Shown here piece after piece: positions 1 to 9,666 of a stretch of DNA of 64,000 nt. This DNA is from Branchiostoma floridae. Its lineage: Eukaryota > Chordata > Leptocardii > Amphioxiformes > Branchiostomatidae. The position numbers and the translations under genes are program-made. Position 1 is the stretch's first letter. Every line of letters begins with the position of its first letter. The stretch lies in assembly GCF_000003815.2 (NCBI RefSeq), contig NC_049991.1, positions 11,043,001-11,107,000 on the forward strand, written 5' to 3'. Under the pieces are notes generated by a model. That model saw only the letters and a list, made by a program, of their open reading frames with translations. It ran no database searches and was not told the origin of the DNA.

Positions 1-453
1 ATATCTTAGAGCTACCAAGTGAGGCTACATGGGGGTGGTCAGGCTCAGATACACCTGAAGTCATTCTCTGATTCAGTCTGACTGACTAACGAGAGGATGC
101 AGGGGACAATTGACTGACTGGTTTTAAATGTAGGCAGAGCACTGGAGTCGGAATAGGAAAAATTAGATGTGGTAGTGTGTATCAATCTTTCACTGTTAAT
201 CATCTGGACCATCTATTTGTGAGCTTTTGCGAGCAATGGCCTTTGATTTAATAAAGCCTAGTTGCTTTGCATATTGTTTATTTACAACCTAGGGGCTAAA
301 AAACAGCTGATGTTTCGGTGACAGTCTGTCACCTTCTTCCGGGCAATACTGACTGTTTCGAATTTGCACTGGTACTAGATGTTGCTGGTACAGTGTCAAG
401 AATGCACATTCAAAGGAAATTTCCACCTCTACAATTTCATTCTTCTATTGCAG
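1..453 (+). other. sidekick intron, upstream part
   Basis: Intronic sequence precedes the first recognisable sidekick exon. No FN3-like coding segment was found before 454. Confidence 0.5.
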
Positions 454-633
454 ATTCTATATATTGGTCCCACTTGCCAATAGAGCTAGGTGCAGAGGCT
501 AGGTCTGCTGTGATTTCATTTGATGACCTACCGGACAAGAGGGCCACCTACACCTTCCGTGTGATCGCCAGGAACTCCAGAAGCTGTGGCCTACCCAGTC
601 AGGAGTCCGACTTTCTCCCCAACAGCTACCTTA
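454..633 (+). CDS. SDK: sidekick exon: end of last fibronectin III domain
   Basis: The reading frame encodes [22 protein letters not shown], where Y-x-F-R-V-x-A-x-N is the F-strand signature of a fibronectin III domain, followed by a linker ([10 protein letters not shown]). The donor gtaagt at 634 is strong, and the last base starts a codon completed by the next exon. The 5' boundary is less certain: I chose the acceptor ttctattgcag ending at 453 because it gives an open frame and a pyrimidine tract, but other AG dinucleotides follow at 479-513. Confidence 0.75.
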
Positions 634-3600
634 GTAAGTATCATCACTTATGGCCAATCTATAAACCAGCCTTTACCTCTTCAGGTATGCAGTTGATATT
701 AAGTATGGATTATATGAACTTCAGTAACTTTCAAATTAGCTGGGGAAGATGCATATAAGGTGAAAGATTTTATGTATGTATTCTATGGTCCTGGTTATTC
801 CTATACAATGTGAGTTAATCAGACTGAGAGACAAAACAGGACCTGTCTTTTCAGGATAGCTAGGACAAGTTGACAGAGCAGATTTGCATATATTTTATGG
901 TTTGTGATGTCCTGTGTGGTTAGCATTTTTAATCCTCACCAAGGCCCCTGAAAATGGTATGTTGCCATAGCAATGACATGTTCCCCATGGAGCTACAAAT
1001 CTTTTAGTAACATGGAAGTTGCAAGAGATTAGAACTGTATTAACCAAGAACAATGCCCTTGTTATGTCGGCATAAAAGACAGCGATCTTTTCATATGTAA
1101 TGTATAACAGAGTCTTGTTTTATTCGTATGATTCACTCAATGGTGAAAATCACCATTCACATTCCTATATAAACTATATCCTAGTAAGGTAGCTTAACAT
1201 AGATTTTTGACTATTCTCAGTGTCACAACACTTGTATAGAAGTAATAGGACGTAAATCTCATCAAGCAGAAATGAAAAATACACTCACTCCAGAATGGAG
1301 TCCTTAAAATGTGTGTGTCTCTCTGTTCTATTCCAGGCTCCTATGCAGCAGACCCCACCCGCCAGTACTGGTTCCTCATCATCATCGCTCTGGTCTTCCT
1401 CATCCTTTTAGTAGTGTTAATAGCAGTACTATGTATGAGGGGTTCCAGTGAGCGATACAAACGTAAGGCAACAGGTTTGGGACATTTTCGTGTGTTTTTG
1501 TTCTATCCCTTCCCACTGCCTCTCCCACTTTTGCTTCAAACTAAACACTGCCGCAGTAAAAAGGTAGCAGTATTATTTTTTTTTTCATCTATTTGCCTAA
1601 GCTTGTTTTGCAAGCATTTAACTTAAGTTTAACCAACAACTTAAGCCAGGTAGTGTTCTTTTGTTTGATTAGGAGTGTAAGCTTGATTTAATTTGGTGTG
1701 GTTTGCTGGAATTTGTTTTAACTAACCTAGCATTAGGAAAAGTGAGCAAAGATACTCTCTCCAATTGCAACCCACCCATGCAAACCTTCCAATTTTTTTA
1801 AGGTTTTATACAGTATTGTTGTTTATCCCATACTGTGTGTGTAAAGGGTACCATTCTCTTGGTGGAGAAGTTAGGCATTTTCAGTTGTAGCTGAAGAGTT
1901 AGGCAGAGATTGATATGTTGCATAGCTAGGTAGGTGGTGGTTAGGCAGAAGTGACTTGTAACTGGTGTAGTTAGGCAGAACCTGTCAACCACCTTGTATG
2001 GTAATTTGTGGGTTGATAAGCTGGAGGCTTAACTCCAAGTTCCAGTCTTGTAACTCAAGTCTGGTTTATTTCCAATGCATGCTGAGGAAATTAAAGTATA
2101 CACAATACTTCTTAGCATGTAAGGAATTCTTTTTCTTCTCACTTTCAGTTAAAAAGTCAGAAACTGAGGAACAGCTCAGCAGCACCATGGCCATGGATGA
2201 TGGAGGGTTCGCAACGTTCGAACTGAACCACAGGCGAAATGGAGATGTCCACGGCCACAAACACTCTCTCACCAGGAAAAACATTTATGCAAAGTAAGAA
2301 CAACTCCCCGCAGTACTGTAAACAATCTGTGACTGCTTGTAAGTGTTGGGCACGTATGGAATGACGCATGTTCCTGTGGTTACAGAACCTTTAATTAGGT
2401 CCTGTTGCTAAAATTGTACCTTTGATTATTGATCTTACACTTTGTAGGGCATCTGTGAGTTTTCATGTCTAGAAGATGGTAAGTTCACCAGCGGCAAGGT
2501 TCAGTTCCACCACAAGTATCACCTCAATGTGGGGTTGTTTGGCAAATAGCACAGGTCAACAATAGGTCTAGTTACCCCTCCACATTTGAGTGGAAGGACA
2601 ATGTATGGTGAATTTACAAATTAAACCTTGATGTGCATGAATGAGTGAGGGAGAGTTACAATGGGCGTAGGGTTTGGTGACAAATGTCAGGTGTGAGGTG
2701 ATCTCCCACAGAAGGCAGCGTGAGCTGATAGACATGGCTGCTGCTTGGATCAAGCCCAAATTCCTGCATATCACGCATGCTTCATGCATGAGACAATGTC
2801 AGACTCACCAAGACTAAGATCTGTAGCAAGTGGCATAAGGAAATTTCTAAGTCAATCTTAGCGTTTGAAGTTGCTTCCTTGATCCCATACTATGCCTCAA
2901 TTTATCTGATGGCTCCCATAATGGAGGGAACCAACTGATGCAGGGTACAAAAACATACACATGACCAGAATGATGATTTCTGTGACATAGAAATCAGTAC
3001 GGACTTGAAAATTGAAACAGCAAATTTTGTAGAGTCCCGCAGGTACATGCGTCATCGTTTAGATATTGTGTAGGAGTCTGTTGTTTGCAGTTTATAAGAT
3101 AGATCTTAGTAATTTTATGTCTAGAACTACACTGAGCTACAAAGTACTGTTGTACTTCAGGCATCTTTTCAACCCTCTGATCTACATCAAGTGTGTTTAC
3201 CAAATTCCTGTGCTGAGGTGTATATACCTTGACCTGCAAAGTCGTCAAGGTAAAATACTCCAGGCAAATCTGAGAAGAGACAGTTCAGATCAAGAATTTT
3301 TGTCAGTCTATGTTCTGGTGAAATGACATAACCACACCCGTACTTGCCTACTTTGTTGACATTTATCAGATTTTTGAGCATGCAGGCTTCTGTTAAAACA
3401 GCCATGACGGCTGAATTTTGTAAATATTTATAGCAGTGTTGTATATTGTACCATTTCCTGGGATGGGAGGTAGTCTGACTCTGTGGTGTTGTGTGCAGGT
3501 CGCCCCCTCGGCCCAGCCCAGGCAGCATTGTGTACTCTGATGAGGAGAGTACCACTAAATATGACATGGAGCCAACAGGCGAGAGCAGCAGCCTGACTGA

Positions 3601-4172
3601 GAAGCCGTCAGACCTCGGTGACTCCACCTCGGAGGTACGTGTGTGTTATCTGATGATAATTTCTCAGGAATGTCTGAGCAGGCACTGTGATAGGTTATTT
3701 CACTCCCCTGCCTACAAAGAATCTCACCCAGCAATCCTTGGGAATATCCTTCATGGCAAGACCTGCTGAGCAAAGCTTTCTGTCTGTCAATTACTAGGGT
3801 TAAGGAGAGGTAGCATGTTTTCTCATGGTCAAACTCATGTTTTACATGTTCTCTTATCTTGATTGATAGGAAGGAAGGAAATAATGATTGGAATTATAAA
3901 TCTTAACTTTCTCCTCCTCCAAACATTCCCAGGTGAGTGAAAGTGATTATGAGAGCTACACCCGAGAAGATCCACACTCATTTGTCAATCACTATGCAAG
4001 CGACCCCATGTATCAATCCTGGAAGAGGCAGAACAATATCGGGACCAAGGCATACAGCTACACAGACAGTGAGCCGGAGATGCCGCATGTCTACACCAAC
4101 CCTCAAGCTTTAGCCAACGGCATGGCAGCAGGGTCAAGGGCACCCCTCCCCGGCTTCTCATCTTTTGTATGA
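454..4172 (+). CDS. SDK: Sidekick-family adhesion protein, 3' end of gene (5 exons, partial)
   Basis: Sidekick proteins are single-pass immunoglobulin/fibronectin-III homophilic adhesion molecules. They are known for synaptic-layer targeting and junctional roles, and their C-terminus binds PDZ scaffolds. Five exons (454-633, 1337-1462, 2149-2293, 3499-3634, 3933-4172) splice in frame to 274 residues and a TGA. In order, they encode the end of a fibronectin III domain (YTFRVIARN), a transmembrane helix ([23 protein letters not shown]), and a cytoplasmic tail with [44 protein letters not shown] and KAYSYT, ending in GFSSFV. These tail blocks are the ones shared by vertebrate SDK1/SDK2, which is what fixes the identity rather than another IgCAM. 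The Ig domains and earlier FN3 domains lie upstream of the window. Nothing looks broken. The gene lies upstream of, and in the same direction as, the myosin gene, with about 5 kb between them. Confidence 0.93.
634..1336 (+). other. sidekick intron
   Basis: This is AT-rich intron sequence of 703 bp between the FN3 and transmembrane exons. I see no gene, RNA or clear repeat in it. Confidence 0.7.
1337..1462 (+). CDS. SDK: sidekick exon: transmembrane helix
   Basis: The acceptor is ctattccag, ending at 1336, and the donor is gtaagg at 1463. The exon gives a short juxtamembrane stretch (SYAADPTRQ), about 23 hydrophobic residues (from YWFLII to AVLC), and a basic stop-transfer segment ([10 protein letters not shown]). 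It is the only membrane segment in the window and sits just after the last FN3 domain, as expected for a type I membrane protein. It splices to the next exon in phase 1. Confidence 0.92.
1463..2148 (+). other. sidekick intron
   Basis: This 686-bp intron has gtaagg at its donor and actttcag at its acceptor. A motif resembling 'gttaggcag' recurs three to four times around 1870-1980. No other structure is visible. Confidence 0.7.
2149..2293 (+). CDS. SDK: sidekick exon: proximal cytoplasmic tail
   Basis: The acceptor is actttcag and the donor is gtaaga. It encodes a tail segment with [25 protein letters not shown] and [10 protein letters not shown]. The F-x-x-[FL]-E-L-N-x-R-R block and the following basic S/T-R-K segment correspond to a conserved membrane-proximal part of SDK tails. 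The last codon is split 2/1 with the next exon (AA|G, lysine). Confidence 0.9.
2294..3498 (+). other. sidekick intron
   Basis: This is a 1205-bp intron between the two cytoplasmic-tail exons. I see no coding potential resembling known families and no recognisable element. Confidence 0.65.
3499..3634 (+). CDS. SDK: sidekick exon: SPPRPSPGS tail block
   Basis: The acceptor is gtgtgcag and the donor is gtacgt. It encodes [22 protein letters not shown] and [15 protein letters not shown]. The proline-rich block, followed by an acidic tyrosine-containing stretch and SSSLTEKPS, is diagnostic for sidekick cytoplasmic tails. No catalytic function is implied; it is probably a protein-interaction region. 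Confidence 0.93.
3933..4172 (+). CDS. SDK: sidekick last exon: C-terminal tail with PDZ ligand and stop
   Basis: The acceptor is cattcccag ending at 3932, and the TGA is at 4170-4172. It encodes [43 protein letters not shown] and [10 protein letters not shown]. The last three residues (S-F-V) form a type-I-like PDZ ligand, as in vertebrate SDK proteins, which bind MAGI scaffolds. The middle of this exon is shorter than in vertebrates. Confidence 0.95.
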   Translation: MSESDYESYTREDPHSFVNHYASDPMYQSWKRQNNIGTKAYSYTDSEPEMPHVYTNPQALANGMAAGSRAPLPGFSSFV

Positions 4173-4962
4173 CGACTGTTCCTCTTGCAATAAACAAGAT
4201 ATATATTTTTGTACAAAACTGAATTCTGTGGATCTGGAATGTAGATTTTATTACGGATGATTGTTGGTGGGAAACCTTAAATTGCTTAAATATTGTTATT
4301 ATTTAAGAGAAGGTGCTACTGTATATGGGTGTTGTGCACTGGAGACCAAGTGTTGTATATAAAGCAGAAGACAATTTGTTTGTTGTTTGTGTTGCTGCTA
4401 GGTTATTGTAGTGGAGGCTTGTCTCTGTTAGAAGGGCTGATATTAGATAGCATCCTGAAATGGGTCAGATTTTCAGTTTTGGCAGAGGACAATGATACGT
4501 TCATAGATCCTAGTCATTGTGAAAACACACGGGCTCCAGAGGCTTGTCTCTGATGAAAGATGACCTCTTACTTAAAATAACAGCAAACTACAATGTATGT
4601 CAGCTCTCTTCACTCCGCACTACATTGTTAGATACTTAGCATGTTGTTCACAATGTTTGTACTTTCACCACAACTCACCCATTATGTAGTTTGAATGGCA
4701 ACTCAAGACCTGCCTAACTTTTGGATTAGACTATTTTAAGGAGCAGTTTGTGCTTGTTCTGAGTCCCCAGAAATCAATGTGAATTCTAATGTTAAAGTGT
4801 TCCTTACATATTGTAAGTCTCAGGTTAGCAGATGAATGCCATCATTTATAGGAACAATTTCCATTGGGAACTTTGTACTTTTTTAATTCCCTGTTACATT
4901 TGTAAAATTACATTAAGTGCCTGATATTTGTACATTTGTATAAATGTGGGAAGAGCTAGAAC
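4173..4962 (+). other. sidekick 3' UTR and downstream flank
   Basis: This is AT-rich sequence after the stop codon. Part of it is probably 3' UTR. No gene is visible. Confidence 0.5.
4189..4194 (+). promoter_or_regulatory. AATAAA, candidate polyadenylation signal of sidekick
   Basis: A canonical AATAAA lies only 17 bases after the sidekick stop codon and is followed by T-rich sequence (tatatatttttgta). If used, the 3' UTR would be under ~50 nt, unusually short for this family, so a more distal site towards the gap is equally possible. Confidence 0.35.
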
Positions 4963-5517
4963 NNNNNNNNNNNNNNNNNNNNNNNNNNNNNNNNNNNNNN
5001 NNNNNNNNNNNNNNNNNNNNNNNNNNNNNNNNNNNNNNNNNNNNNNNNNNNNNNNNNNNNNNNNNNNNNNNNNNNNNNNNNNNNNNNNNNNNNNNNNNNN
5101 NNNNNNNNNNNNNNNNNNNNNNNNNNNNNNNNNNNNNNNNNNNNNNNNNNNNNNNNNNNNNNNNNNNNNNNNNNNNNNNNNNNNNNNNNNNNNNNNNNNN
5201 NNNNNNNNNNNNNNNNNNNNNNNNNNNNNNNNNNNNNNNNNNNNNNNNNNNNNNNNNNNNNNNNNNNNNNNNNNNNNNNNNNNNNNNNNNNNNNNNNNNN
5301 NNNNNNNNNNNNNNNNNNNNNNNNNNNNNNNNNNNNNNNNNNNNNNNNNNNNNNNNNNNNNNNNNNNNNNNNNNNNNNNNNNNNNNNNNNNNNNNNNNNN
5401 NNNNNNNNNNNNNNNNNNNNNNNNNNNNNNNNNNNNNNNNNNNNNNNNNNNNNNNNNNNNNNNNNNNNNNNNNNNNNNNNNNNNNNNNNNNNNNNNNNNN
5501 NNNNNNNNNNNNNNNNN
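4963..5517. other. assembly gap (N run)
   Basis: There are 555 unresolved bases in the intergenic region between sidekick and the myosin gene. Confidence 1.
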
Positions 5518-8500
5518 TGTAGCATACAGGTTTCCGCTTTTCTCACCCACTGAAGTTCGTAAGGGAGGGAAGAGCTGTTTATGTTCTGCCCCAGGCAATT
5601 GGAGAATGTAAGACTCCATTTGCATCTGGTGACATGGAGGAAACATGACACCCAACAAGGTCAGTGACCACAAAGGATGACATGCCTGCCTGGCACACCC
5701 AGGAAACTTCTCCTGTCTTACCTGACCGCTCCTTTAGATGGCTGTGACAGGAGCACCTATGTTTTACTCTCGCACTTTATTGGCATGATCAAAGTCCAAA
5801 ATTACTTGCAGCTTGAGAAATGTCAGGACTTGATCTGATAGGTACCATTATCATCTGGTTTCAGACTTGTCCTTGGAATTACCAGACATCAAAGTGCTCG
5901 AAAATTATTTAAAAGTTATCAAAAGCAGAACATTTTTGAGTGCCACTTTTTTGTCTTTCATTTCTATTAAGTAGCAGCCTTTAGTTTTGATCTTGTTAGC
6001 CTTTTTTGTCTTTGAAGGAGACAGAAGTATTTCAGCATTTCCATCTGACGTCTCTTTGGTCTATCTTTGGTAACACAGATGTATAATCTTCCTGCAGAAT
6101 GCTTCCTGGAGAACTGAATTCTTCCCCAGGGGCCAAGTAAGCTATTGCAGAGGTCAAGGCGGCTTCCGGGGTTACGATGAAGGCCAACACAAGGGTGACA
6201 AATCTTAATGGTTCACACCTATTGACAGTCCCTTGGCTTCACATAAGAGACAACTCTTAACCATGCAATTTTGCGGCAACTATGCGCCAGTATAACATAG
6301 GAAAAATAGCCAACAAGATTGCCAACTTAGACATTCATATATTTGTTAAAAGTGTTAATACGCATTTTGCGAATGCTGTTGGTAAACATTCGATGAACGA
6401 TACAGTTTTTTTTTCAAACTGAATAAAGAAATTTTAGAGCGATGTATTCCAGGAATCCCGAATAAGTACCAGCTAAGCAGAATTTACGAGAACAAGATTG
6501 CTGCTTGAAGAGGACTTGCTCGCCCACGTCTTGATGGCTAGAATGTGTTGCCGTCGGGCTTTCTTTGCGTTCCCACAGAATCTTTTCCCTAAGCACCCGT
6601 TCCGTCTGGACTGTCAGAGCCAAATGCCTCTTCAATATATTAAGGAGCGTAGAATGAATGTGACCAGATGCAGTCCTCCCGCCCTTCACCTATTCTATAA
6701 ATTAGCAGTTCAATGAACTTCTTCCAAGTTGTACAATTAGAAGACACCCAGTAAACCAATCTAGGAGTGTCAAGTTTGGAAATGTATGATACATAAATAA
6801 ACGGAAGGTTTCAAAGATAATACATTGTAGTTATCTCTTATCAGAAACGCATTAGATTATATTATTGGGCATCCGCCCTTCGTGTATGTCATGGGAGCGT
6901 CTGGCCCACTGATGCTACCTGACAAGGAACAAAGGACGATCCATCTCCGTTTTAGCATGGCGGAGAGCACATCAGGAATTCGAACCAGAGATGTTAGTAC
7001 TACGGGCTTAAGCTGGCTCTTACATAGGCAGCATGTCTTCTGTTTTACGTCTGTGAGCAGCACTTGCGCATAGGCCATAACAAAGTCCTCTCGTATGGGC
7101 GGAAACTGCCACTGGCAGTCCTCACCGGTGAAATCTCGCTATCACTCAAGCCTGCACATACCAGCATTAGCACCAAAGAAAGCAAACGTAACTGTCTTTC
7201 GATGTACCCACAAAATTGCCTTGTCGGACGCTTCTTTGTCAGCAAAGCAAGGGATCAGAAGCAGCTATAGAAATGTCAAGAAAATGATAGGCCTGGCCGA
7301 GGCGAAATTTAATTTTGTAAGTTTCGACCATTTACAGAATCGAAAGTCGATTCAATCGATGCTGTCAGTGGCAGTGCTGTCATCCCAGGTGTCTCCTGCA
7401 CACTGCGGGTAGTGCGGTCCTTGAAATACTACTCTTTTCCAAGCGGATAAAGTGTCCAATCCCTGACCTGCTTTTCGTTTGTCCTGTGTACACCTGGTGG
7501 AGTATGCAAAACACCAAATCGATATTCTCACGTGTCCAATGTCTGTCTAGGCCGGAGTTGTTCGGTGTTTTCTCCTTTGATAAATCATTTCACAACAGAA
7601 GATATGGGCGTCTTTCCTTGATAGCTAAAACAATCACATTTCCTTCTAAAACAGACTGCAAGGACATGAGTGCCTACTACAAAAGGTATTACTATACTAT
7701 TAGCTTTGATAAAAAAAGTCATCGCCGACATATCATCACGTCCGGGCTACTTTGCTGAACGTAGATATTGTTTTACTGGTGTCCTAGTATTTTCCCGTTA
7801 TCGTGGCATGTCTAGAAGCCGCTATTTGAGAGGCCTGTGTATATTATGGTACGAGACGTTTACTTTGGCAGTGCGTCATTGCAATGACGCAAAGCAACCT
7901 ATCTTGAGGTACGGCTGACGTTAGAAGCATTAGGAGTGACGTTGAAATATTCGCAGCAGAGAAAGGAAACTTCCAATTAGCATCTACCGCGGGACAGGAT
8001 ACTTCCGTAGGAGCTGTCTCACGACTGGACAAGCCGGTTGTACTGACTTATAGATGTTTCTGTAAATGAAGTTTGAGGTGAAAGACAAGGTATCGGTGTG
8101 CCCCGGGCAGCCGGCGCACTATTTTACTCGCACCTGTCAAATGTTAGAGGTTGAAAACGTCCGTACTGTTCCACGAGTGACACGACTGAGCATATTTCAC
8201 ATTGCACTATTCTATCTTGTTCTCTTGCATCTGTCACATGATACCGCATAACGATGCTTCATTTTCATACAACGTAAACTCTATATAACCTATTTGCTTA
8301 TACAATGAGATGCAGACCAGGTGAGTATCATAAACCGAACCAGAACATCGCTACTTGGACATGAACTCCTTTTGTTGGTGCCAACATCATTCCCTTGGTC
8401 CATAACATTTGTGGTGTTGCTGGATAAAGTAGCATTTCCTGTGGCCTGAGGCAGGGCAATTAGAGACACTGTTGGCGTCCCCTGCAATTCAAGTTCCATG

Positions 8501-8820
8501 TTTCTCATCAATTACAGCTGATACCAGTGGCAGAGCCGAGGACCTGTCGCCTTTCCGTTCTTGTTACAACTGAGTGGGAGAGTAATCCAAAACTGGCCTC
8601 GGATGCCGAACTTTCCCAAGGTTCTGTCCTTCAACTACACTTCAATTAGTTCCACTGTAGACATTCAGATAAGTAGGAATGCAGTGGAAATTGTGAAGAA
8701 CTCAAAATACGAAGACTGAGCTTTCGCATACGACACCTTCTTCATCGGAACATCTCAGATAGGAATGCGGATGGCTACATCACGTTTCGCAGTTTGTTTG
8801 TGCTAGACGAGCTGTAACAC
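5518..8820. other. intergenic region, no gene seen
   Basis: This is spacer between the two genes. The part from about 6850 onward is somewhat richer in GC and CpG than the introns. E-box-like sites CACCTG (8131-8136) and CAAATG (8138-8143) are adjacent. Short open frames here show no recognisable domain or splice structure. Confidence 0.5.
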
Positions 8821-8830
8821 CAAAACATTT

Positions 8831-8840
8831 CCGTATATGG
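8831..8840 (+). promoter_or_regulatory. CArG-like (SRF) site, one mismatch
   Basis: The sequence ccgtatatgg differs from CC(A/T)6GG at one position. It lies about 330 bp upstream of the putative TATA box of a muscle myosin gene, a family whose promoters often carry CArG boxes. Functional assignment is inference. Confidence 0.35.
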
Positions 8841-9162
8841 CCGCCCCTGGAGCCATGTAGTTAAGATACTCCACGCTAAACCCTGCCCTGCTGGAAAAGC
8901 GCTGCGTTTTGCTGATACCTGGAGTATTTGTCCGACCTCCCGCGACCAGAAGTGAACTTCTCCACACGGCGGAGGGACACGGGCGGTGCGCACACTTTCC
9001 GAACCAGAGCGGGAGCCGGGTCTTGTTTGCACAGGACGTCCCATTGACGGAAGCCTGCACAGGACGAGTGATTTCTGGGCCATTTACAACGTTGGAATAC
9101 AACCTTGATTCGGACCGAGGAAGAGCAAGAGGGCATGGGAAGATCTTTAAGACTTCAGACAG

Positions 9163-9168
9163 TATAAA
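9163..9168 (+). promoter_or_regulatory. TATA box, probable core promoter of the myosin gene
   Basis: TATAAA followed by t lies in a stretch 309 bp upstream of the start codon. Transcription would begin near 9190-9200 and give a ~280-nt leader if there is no intron in the 5' UTR. Muscle myosin genes commonly use a TATA promoter but also often have a non-coding first exon, so a promoter farther upstream cannot be excluded. Confidence 0.5.
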
Positions 9169-9471
9169 TCTTTATTTGATTGCGAGGATTTGTGGAAAGT
9201 TGCCATGCCAGTGCCCCAGGTGTCCGGTTCAGAACAAGGCAGAGGGGAGTGTCTTGTTCAGTTGTTGTAAGGACAGTTTCAACCCCCGCTGTTCTAGCGA
9301 CATATATCTAGCTTTTATTTGTGCACAGCGAGTTTTAAAGACTTCTGCACCTAGTTGAAGAGTTGGACTGTGTTCAAGAGACTGTGAGACTCGTGCTCGG
9401 TGTTCTCTGTCCACGTTGAGGTCGCCGGCATTTCTGATTCCAAGTGAGCAGCGGGACGTTAGCGGTGAACC

Positions 9472-9666
9472 ATGGCAGGATCGCTCCTCCGTGCAGACCC
9501 GGACCGCTATCTCTTCGGAGACCAAAAAGAACTCAGCAAACTTCGCTCCCAGGCCTTCGACTCCAAGAAGAATTGCTGGATTCCTAACGAAAAAGATGCT
9601 TTCTTGGCCACAGAGATTACACAGACGAAGGGTGATATCCTGACAGTGCAGACTGAAGATGGAAAG
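9472..9666 (+). CDS. MYH: myosin exon 1: start codon and N-terminal SH3-like region
   Basis: The ATG context is gaaccATGGc, with A at -3 and G at +4, a strong animal start. It encodes residues 1-65, including [15 protein letters not shown], the [15 protein letters not shown] core of the N-terminal SH3-like domain, and TVQTEDGK. The donor is gtcggt. In muscle myosins the first coding exon begins with a comparable short acidic/basic leader before the W-[IV]-P motif, which supports this start. Confidence 0.93.

Noticed and set aside
4894-5673. Long open frames across the N gaps (also 23819-24645)
   Set aside because: They exist only because unknown bases do not read as stops.
6960-7040. GGTTCGAATTCC-like tRNA B-box on the minus strand (6975-6986)
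   Set aside because: The flanking bases do not form a T-arm stem and no acceptor stem or A-box is present. At most it is a tRNA-derived repeat remnant.
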